A DNA stretch of 64,000 nt from Pseudopyrenochaeta lycopersici (Eukaryota > Ascomycota > Dothideomycetes > Pleosporales > Pseudopyrenochaetaceae), in NCBI GenBank assembly GCA_003313425.1, contig NHZP01000033.1:434001-498000 (forward strand). Direction: 5' to 3'. Shown piece after piece: positions 10,931 through 22,100 of this stretch. Below the pieces are notes generated by a model, which made no database searches, had not been told where the DNA came from, and worked only from the letters and a program-made list of their open reading frames with translations. The position numbers and the translations under genes are program-made. How positions within the stretch are numbered: position 1 is the first letter of the stretch; every line of letters begins with the position of its first letter.

Positions 10931-11629
10931 TACAGTCCTCCCGTTCCACGGCTCCACTCGAAATACAATGCGCTTTTAATCAAACATAAGATACTTGAGT
11001 ATGTACGCGTAGAAGTGTCGGAATTCATTGCGAAGGCTGAGTATGAAATGCCTGTTGCGCTGGCTATTGGTTTCCTCTGTATTATCAGGATGCGGCGAGT
11101 ATTGATTCACAGGATTGTCAGCTTAGCTGTGCCGCAAAGCAGCACTTTGGGTGGCAAAGCTACATGGTCCTTGTTCTCCATAAAATACGAAAAGCTCAAA
11201 TTTTTTGAGTGCTAGATTTACAATTAAAAGGTTTACAATTAATCTGGACTAGGGCCTAGTCCTTTAAAAAAATACCAGCCCCTTTGCATGTTGAGCGCGA
11301 GACAGCGCTAAGAGGGACCTGTAAGTCATTGGACGATATTCGGTCACCCGGGACAGAATGATGTCAAGCTGGTAAACATGGCATCTAGAGCACATAAATC
11401 ACTCAAGATGAGACGCAACATCTCCAACGGGCGTCGTTGACTCAAGGAAGATTGTGGCACGGAAACTGTTGGTTACTTGGGGTGGGGCTGAGTTGATTAA
11501 TGCAACTCGTGCTAGCCAATGATTACGCGCTTGGATTACCGTGCCGCAGGGACATGTGGTTCAAATGGATTATGAAGTTCATATATAGACGATTACCACG
11601 CAAGCCTGTGCTGAGAGGAAACGCACGAA
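10931..11629. other. Intergenic region upstream of a secreted-protein gene
   Basis: No gene seen. A near-palindrome GGACTAGGGCCTAGTCC lies at about 11247-11263. The last ~300 bases presumably hold the promoter of the gene starting at 11630. Confidence 0.45.
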
Positions 11630-12735
11630 ATGGTGAAGACAAAATTCATCCTAAGCTTTATTTGTGCCTTCAGTTTTCCATTTCTTCTTAAGCTATACTG
11701 TGCTGCGTCCTTACCTCGCTCAAATACGGGATCAACGGTGATTGGCATATCACTCACTGCAAATCATGCCACTGTATCCCATCGAAATGGCGATGGCAGT
11801 TTTGATGATTTAGGCAGGGTTCAAGGGGATAGAGAGTATATTGAACTGATGCAAAAGCTTTCTTCGTGGGAGGCGGACCACATAAGGTACATCCCGACAT
11901 CCATTAGCGATCTAGCAGCGCCAACGTCCTGACTATTGAGTAAAGTCCTCCATACCGAAACTTACAAGAGATGTGGGATGACTGGCCACGCCAAATCCTA
12001 AGAGATGCACGTAAATCTATAGGCCTACCAGCCTCGTCCGAAGTTGCCATTATCGCCAGAAATCTTAAAAGAGCCATCCAGTCCCTTGTGGATGCTCCTT
12101 CGTCCTCGTTATCGGCGTACATCAGCTGGCCAGGCTTACCTGGGCTCTACCAAGAGGACATTAAAGATGCAGCAGATCACATCGGTCTTCCTAAGGTCGG
12201 ATATGGATACGAATCTCATCCCCATGAAGTGGTGGCTTCTTACGCTGGACACGGGCTTGGACTCAACATGAGTTGTCTCTTCCCAAGTAAATGCGATGAC
12301 CATGAGGGACCTCCTTTGCGGCACACTATTCTCCTTGAGTATACAGAGATTGCTTTACTTTTGCATCTGGAATACTTGAGGGAAGCATACGAAACAGATA
12401 TGCCCAACTCTAGTCTAGAACTTAAAATGTCATACGAGATGGGGAGCGACAACGGTCGCACCGAAGATGAAGTCCTAGAATGGATACTCAGATATCTATA
12501 CCACTTTTACTTCGAAGAACTCCACGAGAGACCTCCTAAATCGATCACATTACTTATCACCGGAAGTTCACGAAGTCTTAGTGATGGAAAGATCCAGAGA
12601 GCAGCTGCTAGAGCCATTAACGCACTTGGTTCAACGGCTGAGATTAAAGTCGAGAACCCTGAGTTTGAGGCTGCCAGAGGTGCGGCAGAACTGGTTTGGA
12701 TATTCAAGGAGCGGCAGGAACTGACGGAGTTGTGA
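11630..12735 (+). CDS. Secreted protein with weak Hsp70/actin-like ATPase character, 2 exons
   Basis: Exons 11630-11886 and 11946-12735 join in frame to 348 residues if the 59 bp intron GTACAT...AAAG (11887-11945) is used. Other 5' splice sites nearby give the wrong phase or a stop. The first ~27 residues are a signal peptide (MVKTKFILSFICAFSFPFLL...). VIGISLTANHATVSHRNGDG at ~41-60 resembles the first phosphate loop of Hsp70/actin ATPases, and the C-terminal NPEFEAARGAAELV resembles the end of Hsp70 ATPase domains, but the length is short for a complete domain. Function is unknown. It could be a degenerate, secreted chaperone-like protein. The call rests on partial motif similarity. Confidence 0.6.
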
Positions 12736-13152
12736 CAGATTACCTGAAGAGGGATTCAGGTAGTCTACTAGATATAGACTATGAAGTAATAGGATTTTTA
12801 TCGAACCTTCAACTAGCATATCCCAAGAAATACTACCCTAACTATAGATTGGATTATAATATATTCTAAGGAAGTTATAGAAGCAAGGTAAATTAATAAG
12901 TATATAGACCAAGAATTACCATTACTGGAAGCTTAGTTTTTCTACGCTACAGGCCTACACGCCTATTGTAAGCACTTTCTCATAAATACGGAGCTAATTA
13001 GGGCTAAAGATTAGGTGAACTAAAGCTTTTTACCTGCGTGCCTTCCAGTAAAGCGCGTTTGGAGCCTTACCCCTGCTATAAAACCAGTGAGGTTCGCGTG
13101 CAGCTAAGTTTCCCAAATGAGAAACCCAGGGCGAGAACCACCTCACCTAGGT
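12736..13152. other. Intergenic, partly TA-rich
   Basis: Lies between two convergent genes. Positions ~12760-13010 are TA-rich and may be a small RIP-altered remnant. Nothing else recognised. Confidence 0.5.
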
Positions 13153-16100
13153 TCAGCTGCTGGCAGTCTCTTTCTTGACAGCATTATAGTAGCACAAAAG
13201 ATACACCTGGCGCACACTTGCAGTAGTAAGATCCTCTGGTAACTCCAGATGCCCGAAATCTTCACTCGCATCACTACACAAAGGCCCCAACTGCACTCCT
13301 TGCAACACACCGTGGAAGAATCCAGGTGTGTGGCATGATGATGTAAGCTCGAAGGTATCAACGTCATCTCTGCATCCTTCCTGCGGTATGAAGTGCGCAG
13401 AGAAATGCTCTTCAATCTTGGATGACTTGTCCGTGTCAATGAAAACGTCGATTCTTGACACGATCACGTCCCGTTGACCAGTCAAGAATGGGAACATGCG
13501 TTTACTGAACCGCAGCGGGAACAATCGATGTGCATGGTTGTGCTGTCCAGGATGATGATGGCCCTGCCTTCTCTTCTTTTTACCATGCATCTGCCTGTCG
13601 CTCCCTGTCCTCGCACCGTGCCTACCCGCCTCAACCCCGAACGCCGACCTCCATTCATTGGGGAACTCCGACTTCACGTTGAAGAACCGCACTCCATCAC
13701 CAGGTAATCGCCTCCATGCCGCACGATCCGCGACCTCGCGCAGCGCTGGGCCTCCCTCCCGTGCTGTATAATTCAGCTGTAAGATAAGGTCCGTCACCGA
13801 ATCCAGAGCAAACGCATTGTTGCGCGGCGGCAGCTCGATACGCCAACGGCTGGCAACAGCGCCGGCGAATTCGAAGGGAGCGCGCCGCACATCATCACGG
13901 AAGGACAGCTCGAACAGGCCTGCATCGTTCTGACCTGACGATGTTGCAATAGCCTCTGACGCAAGGAAATCGCGGTGGAGCGACGACGGGTCTGTGTAAG
14001 CGCTTGTGCAGAGCTGTTGTGTCTGCTGTTGCACGCAGGATGATGTGAACGAATTGACTTTTTGACATGCTGTGGACTTCAATGCAGGCTGGATACATGA
14101 CTGCTTACCCGACTTGTTGCAACAGCACTTTGCAGCAGTCGGTAGTGTCGGCTGCAGACGCGTCCCGCTGCTAAGAAGCTGCAAGCGACAGTGCACGCCA
14201 ACAAAGGGCCCCGCGACGCAGGGAATGGTTATGGAGACATTCTTGATGCGCCGGAGATAGTGGCCTGGGTAGTCGAGATCGAACATCCACTCCGGGATCT
14301 CCAACTCGCACCACCCCACGGTCTTGAGCTGCAGGAAAGCAAGAGGGAAATGAAGGCGGAGCGACAGGCGTTTGTTTAGCTCGTACTCACGGCAGCCCGT
14401 CTCGCGCATGTACATGCGATCGATGGTACGCAGGGCACACTCGAGTTTCTCACCTGCCATGAGACCAGAATGTAGACTATCCCAGCCCGCCGGTCCAAGC
14501 TCGGGCGGAAATGCAGTAGTGGCCAAGTTGCCCAAGTCGCGCCGTTCATGCCTCAGCGCCGCCTCTGCTTCCTTGACCGTTTGCCACGCAAGGTCAAATG
14601 TGCGTCGGTAGAGCTGTGCTGTCTCCTGTTGCATGAACAGGTAAAGATCCTGTTTGGACATCTTGTCGCGCAAGAATGCATCTACCTCAGCCGAGTTCTC
14701 GATTTGTATCTGGTGGTTATTCAGTTCACGCAGCGAAATATCGCGCCTCCGCTGTGATGCCAACTGCTGTCTCTTGATTTGTGCAATCTCAATTGTGACA
14801 ACGTCAACTTGGTGCTGCCATTCTTCTGCGCGGCGGTCCCAACCGCCCGTTGTGCTGCCCACTCCGGCAGTGGTGTTGGCTACGTCGGCAACGACGTTGA
14901 GGATGCGCGCGGCTGCTTGGAACACCTGCGCGAGCTTCGACCCTAGTGGCAGCTTGTTGATGGCTACCGGAGAGCCGCCGAAGCCAGCACCTCCAACGGT
15001 GAAGTCCGGGATGAATGACATGCCCTGGCCTACGCCTTCAGAAATGTTGCCCGCGATACGCGACTGCATACCGGTAGCTGTGCCCGACAAGAATGTATTC
15101 TCACCCGAGTTCAGGCCGTTCTTGAGCAGCTGCTGGTAGTATCGTAGACGCGTTTGGGCTCCCTGCATCTGCTGCTCTAGAGCCTGTACTTGCCAGTCTG
15201 ACTCTCGGTACGAATTCTGTCTGGTACCGAGAATCAGGTCGTTCATTTGGCGCTCGTGGGCTTGGCGTAATGATGCTAAATGCTCAGAATCTCCCTTTTC
15301 CATGGCGACCAAGAGGGACTGGCCCAGCCCCTTGACCGCGTTGACAAGCTCGAGAGCTTTGGATAGAAGGTATGTAAACTTGTACGGAAGACAGCAATCT
15401 CCCTGGCCTACCTCGCACCCACATGACTCCCAGATGTTGTCATGCTGACTAGTTGCAATTTGCCTACATGTCTTATGCGTATCCAGCCGTTTTGCGTCTA
15501 CGCAGCGTTGGATTAAATCTCGCTTGTGGTATGCGAGCTCATATAACTGCAACAGCTTGGGATTTAGGGGCGCTGAAATCGGTAGAAACTGGGCAACTGT
15601 GCCATACTTTGTGTCCACAGTGGTGCTTGAATCAACTGTGGACGGTTTGGGACCCAGAAGTCTTATGGCCTCGTTGAATAGTACTAAGGCCTGCCTCCTC
15701 GACTCAAAAGTATTCTTACAATGGAGGGTATCACCCCATTCCAGTAAGATCTGCAGGTATTCCAATACAATTGCTCGAGCCCGCGATATCCCAATCTGGA
15801 CGGGGCTGGTCGGGCAGCAAGGGCCGTCCACCTTCGCGGCAACAGGCCTCTCAACACTTTCATTGTTCGTCAGCTTATTTTGGACCTGATTTCCAGCTTC
15901 ATTAAGTTGCAAAGAACTTCTACGGCATTGCGCCCACGTATTCTCGCGCTCCAGCGGATTAAACGCAGCTTTGCACCACGCCAGCGCTTCCTCGAACCTA
16001 CACTGCGCACGTAGAGACCCGGCAATGGCGAGCGCCGAACCGAACGACGAGGTAGGGAATATTGGCGCACCGGGGCTGAAGTAAACAAAGAAGGGGTAAG

Positions 16101-19100
16101 CCGTCAGGGGCGCAGGGACAGGAGTAGTGGGGAAGGCATCTTCAATTACTTGCGGTACCGCAACCGCCGCATTCCGGGCGATGTCGTAGCGGAAACCCCG
16201 GTTCGCACTTCCAAAGAGTGTAAACATCAGAGAATCTGCTCTGCGGCCGTTGAAAGCGAGGCTTGGTGACTCCGATGCTGGATCGTACGTCTGGCCCTCG
16301 CTGGACCTCCCTGGAGGCGAGAATTCTCCATAATGGACGCGGGTCCAATGGAGGTGGATCAGATGCTGTTTTGGCCAGTGAAGTAGTTTTGGCAGCGTTG
16401 CATCCCGTTCCCAGTCTGTGGTGGGATCTGGGGCGACCACGCCAAGGTTTGCGTCCTGGATGGCGTTTTCGTCATCAAAATACTCGCCTTTCTCGAGCCA
16501 GAAGTAGTATTCATCCATTTCTGGAGAATGAGACTTTCCACAATGGCAGGAAGTCTCAACAAATGGAGTCTCTTCATCTCGTGACGTCCACATTGCCGGA
16601 GGCACGGAAGCGGCTGCTATGCGGATGAACGTAGTTCCCAGCCGAACTGCGGCCTGGAACCACATAGGGATCTTAACCTGATCCTCTGGAGCTGGTAAAA
16701 GGGCTTGAAGGCGTGGATGGTCCTCTCCGCCACCGCCTCCCTGGGGGTCAGGGTCGACTTCTGCCTCCACCAGCGCTGAAGACAGCCATGAACGCTGGGC
16801 CGATCTTGCAGGAGTGCTCAAAACCCCGATACCCTGATCAACAGAGTTCGTCTGTCGGTTCAATACAGCAAACTCAACCGATTGGGCCGGAGAAAGCCCG
16901 CAGGTCTTCGGAAGCGCCTCATTCCCAGCCAAGGCAAACGGTGGCGACGCTTTGCGCACTGCCAAATTGTGAACGTCCAAGTTATCCTCAAGAAACCTGA
17001 AAGCTTCCGAGCCCTTTGCCACCCTGAGCTCTTCCCATTGGATCCAATTTTCGCTGTAATAGACGCGGCGAATGTACTGCTCGAACTGTTCAAACGACCC
17101 AAAGATGCTGTCCCATTGTTTGCTGAAATCGGATGGCAAACTGAAATTTGTCTCCAAGCCGAGCCGCAGTCGCTGTACAAGCATCTGAACTGAGGAGATT
17201 GCCTCGTCAATCCGAGTTACCGTTTCACAGAGCCCTCCCTCGACCTCTTGCAGGAGCAAAGCCAACAAGTCCTGCGCAGTCTTTGCTGTTTGCGTGTCTG
17301 TCTGGGGGGAAAGATTCACTCGATCCAGTGCGCAGAGATATGCAACAAGGGCCCTGTTGGCACGAACACGCAACCCATCATTTAAGTCCTTGACGGTACC
17401 ATAGTCCGGGTCATCTCGGTCGACGAGCAAACTCTTGGTGACAAAGTACATCAGATTTTGGTTCCCAGTCCGTTGTGGTGAGGAGTCTTGAATATCAACG
17501 GCTGCGCTTGGTGACGTCGCTGCCCACAGCGCAGGACGTGCCTGCATAAAACTCTTGCTGTGCAGTGTCGCTTGAATCTTTTGAACAGTTTGCCATGCAC
17601 GCCAGACACGGATGGCCCAGCGTTCGTCTTCGAGGTGGGTGCTCTGAACAACGAAGTTCTCAAAGTACTTGCGTACGAGCGGTGCAAGGCTCATTTCGAC
17701 ATCTAACAGACGAAGAAGACTTGCCGGGTCACGGGGCGCTTGCGTTACGGCTTCGTAGAAGAGGCGCCACACGGGTCCATGGCAATTATCATGTTCGTCG
17801 ACCTCACGGGCGAGGCGTCGGTAGTCAAAGATTCGCTCCCACCAGTCGAACAGAGCCGAACTCCTCTGAGGGGACGGATCGGATCGATCATCTTTGCCCT
17901 TGGTGGGAGTGCAGTATGCATCTCCGACGGGAAGAAAGTTGAAGTCAAAGTTGGCACGGTGGATCAGATATGTTGCAGCCGCCTGTACATCTGCCTCTCT
18001 AGACGACTGTTCTGGTCCCAAGTAGTGACTCACACCTTGAAAGTTGAAGACATGGTTTAGAATGAATGCGAGTTCCGACTCCCCGTGACAGCAGTCGATG
18101 GACTCGGCAGACAGATCAAAGCGATGCACGAAAAGGAGTGCCTTGAATGCTCTTTGGTAGGTTCGACGTATGTCACGTAAGCTGCTCACGTATTGTTCCC
18201 TTAAGAATGAGTACATGTTGTTGCTTGGCTCGTCAGAGTGGAGCCTGAAAGGGCAATCTTTCGACTTGATGAACAGTTTATCGATGGGTATATTGACCGA
18301 CTCGTCTTCCGTGTCCGGTCCACAGTAGCGGACGCTGAAGCCGGTGTGGGTGTGATCTTGTGGTTCGTCTTGCGCAAAGTCGGGCTCAGGCTGCTCGAGG
18401 TGCACCTCAATCTCATAGGCCCCATGCGAAAGACACACCGATATGAAATCTTTGTGTTTTGAATCTGGTTTGTGCTCTGCCACCGTCCACGATTTCTTGC
18501 CCCGGTGGACCTTAACATGCCACCTTGCCTCATCGCAGCTCTCACCATCATTGCATTCATGGTGGCTGTGGGAACCGACAATTGGCCTATGAATCATGAA
18601 CTTGTAGTGTCCGCCCTTTTCAATGAGCAGGACGCCATTCCAAGTGACACTGAACGGCTGAGCTCCGCCGAGTTGTTTTGCAGTATCATCGTCCAGAGCC
18701 AATCCATTCCGAATCGTGACCATAAGCTGTTGTTCCGCTGTTGCGACAAGGTCTAGTGCAGGGATAACAGTGGGCACGGGGACGTTGCTCTCATCAAGAA
18801 CGCACCCAAAGGCAGACATTGGCCCACGAATTTCTTTCCAAACGGTCGTCGTAGACCCCAGCGCCTTGAACTCTCCGAGTATACCGGTACCTGTTAGCCC
18901 CAAAAGCGCGGAGAAGGCGCTTCCAGAGAAAACGGGATCCCACATGAATTCATTCTTTGCGGGTGATGAACCCGAGTCTCGCTCCCATGGCAGCTGCTGT
19001 GGGTTGTTCTCGTCGGCGATGAGGCGTTTGATGACTTCCCATGCGACCTTTATTCTCGAATGGGCGTCACAGTCGCCATCATGCTTGTGGTGCCCATGAC

Positions 19101-22100
19101 AATTGCATCCGAGACAATTTTCGGTGACGTGCTCGACGTGCTCTGCCAGATGTTCCGCCACGATCTCACACCGCCTACGGAATAGCGCAAAACATCTCTG
19201 GAAGTAATCGAACCGCTTTCTCTCGCACGGCTCCTGGACCATGGCATCTATTGCATGAGCCAGGTTCCCAAAGATGGCGGTGAAATGGGCAAGCATCAGC
19301 CTCGGCGCGAAATACAGCTCCCTGACGGCGTCAATCTCGCTCTGGCCACCGCTCCCGGTGTTGTTCAGCTGACGGATGCGGGCGAGCTTATTAAGAACAT
19401 CGCTGTCGCGGAGTGGAAGTTCGATCCAGAGCTCTGACGTGGATGTGCTGTAGTGAAATGGCTCGCAGGGATCGGCTTCCCACATCAGCGAGTTCGTGTC
19501 CTTTGGGTTTAACGGCGTCCTAAACTGTCTCTTCACAGGTGGCACCGAGGAGCCAAAGGAGTGCGAAACGTGGGGGAAGAAGTGTTCCGCCAACGCAATG
19601 AGGGGATCAATAACTTCCGGATTGTCAGAGTGTACAAGTCCGAAATCCTTTCTCAGGCTGTGTTCAATCTTTCGCCACGACCAACAATTGACTTGTTCAT
19701 CGTCGACGCATGTCTCTAGAAGCTTCTTTCGTAGTTGCCACAGTCCGTAAGTGCCGTCGTCCTCGGGGACGTTGAGGGGATCATCTTGGGATTCGTCCTC
19801 TTCCGTGTAGGGAAACGGATCGTCACCCTGAAGATGTTGATCGTTTGTGAAAAGGAACAAGATCTCGCCGACGGTGAACTCTGATGCGTAGATCTTGGTC
19901 AACACTTCAGCGAACCGTAAAGTGCACGTCGGTTTCGCGTGCCATTTTATGTCGTCCGTAAAGCCAGCCAATTTAGAGAGAGCGGGAAGATGTTCTTCCA
20001 CCACCTTGCGGAATTGCGCTGTGCGGGAGACACAGTTGTGCTTTCGTTGAGCGCAAGCTTCAATCCCCTCAACAAGCATATGCACTGCATGTTTGGCCTG
20101 CTGTGATTCCAATGAGGGATCAACCCAGAGTGCGAGGATGGGTATTAGTACGCGGGTTTTAGACTGTTCTTGGTTCGGCCACTGCTTATTCCACTCGTCT
20201 TCACAGAGAGGCAAGCAAAACTCGTCGCAGAGAATGAACAGTGCGACCAGCTGGCGGATAAAGTCTGTGTTAACGCTAGGAGCGTTATTTCCAAACAACC
20301 CGAGAACGTCACATATGGCCGCAAGTACATTCATCGACACACGGCCACAACCGTACCGCAGCTCGACCTTGCGCCATAGGCGGACAAATATGTAAATCTT
20401 GTACAATGCTATCCCCGCCGAGTCCTGTGAAGACTCCCCACTATCTTGTCCAAACCTAATCCGAATGGACGAGAGACAGCAGGGCTCGCAAACGGGAAAT
20501 CCATCTTTTAACTCTACCTCCCCGGACTTGGACATCGCACGCATGTTTACCAAGCGCGTCTTCCAGAGCTCGTAGAATTCGCAGTATGACAACCCGGTAC
20601 GCTCTAGGAATACAGGCAGGGAAGAGAGCTCGTAGACCCAATTTTTGCTACCTTTTGCAGGAAACCCGTAGCCGGTCTGGATGTCTGATGCCTCAAGGGT
20701 GGAGCAGAAGAGATGTTGATATTCATACTGTGAGATACCCAGGTACTCTACGGCAATATCGATGCGCACCGGGTACCTCCAGAGACTTTTATTGAACTCT
20801 GATGGCTCCTTGGACGAATCCAAGACGAATTCTGTGATGGACTCACGAAATGTGCGCATCACGTCAAACCGGGATTGCCCGAGAGCCGACAGGTACGAGC
20901 GGTTAATGTCCAGCTCCTGGTCGTATGGCAGCAGCGGCGAAGAGAAGTCCCGTTGGAGGGCGCGGTAGGTTTCCAAGGGTTGGTCAGACAGGTGAGGAGA
21001 TGAGTGCTGTGGAATTGCAATCAGGGCTTTCTCAGGGTCAAGATCACCCTTTTGCGAACCCATCGTAAAGCTACCGCCGATCTTTTCTTCATCCGTGTCA
21101 AACACTACGCCATGCAATGTACTGCTGCCTGAGTTCACTTGTACAACGAGCGATTCCAGGCTCTCGTTGGCAATGTCAATGAGCGGCACACACATCTTCA
21201 TGTTTGCGCGCGAAGCTTGGAGCGTTCCGAGCGGTCCGCGTCTGTCTAGCAAGATTTGGCCTAATGTGACTTCCGCAGCCGGAATAGAGGTCGCAGTCAT
21301 CAATTTCAGAGAGAGGAGAAACCTGAGGTACATGATCAACCCCAATGGTGAGAGATGCGCGGGGGGAATGCAGTTGACCAATTGACCCGGGTTGATGGGT
21401 GAAAAGGAGAAATCTGGTTCCGGGCCTATGTTGGGCGTGGTCGTGGACATGGGCGCTGCGAGCTGGTAGATCAGTTCCGCAATCGATTTCCCCGAGGGAG
21501 CTTTACGATAGGCAACCGTGCCAGCCATGGCTTCGTGGAATTGAGTCATGGAGAGAATCGCGATGCGGTCCGCAGTGATGAACCCACGCGCGTAGAGCGC
21601 CTCCATCAGGGAGAATTGCTCTGCGTCGGATTGTTTGTCCTGCTGGCCAAACATTGTGATTGTATGCAAAAAGGCGATGATGTGTAGTGTCTTCTTGGTC
21701 CATTCCCTCATCTTTGCATTGATGGGAAGGTCCTTTAGTACATTGTTTATGGCATTATCGTCGAGAGCAACGGCGAAGCTGAACCCTGGCAGAGCGTCAA
21801 AGAACATCTGAAGGGCGTCTTGCTCTGGACGAGCGAGGGCCTGCACGCCATTTCCATTCTGGAATGCGCTTGGGATGGTCTCCTCGGTGACGGTGAAGAG
21901 AGTCCTTATGTATTTAATGAAGGCTTCAGTTCGCTGCTTTGGCGAACCTGGCAGTGTGTAGGTTGGCAGCAAACTCACGCGCCTGGCAGGAGTAGTGTCG
22001 TTTGGGGTCTGCTTCACCGGCAGCCAAAACGTACGCCATGCCTTATCCGTCACTGCGGCAAGACTTACGACATTCTGTATTCCCAAGGCAGTTTTTATTT

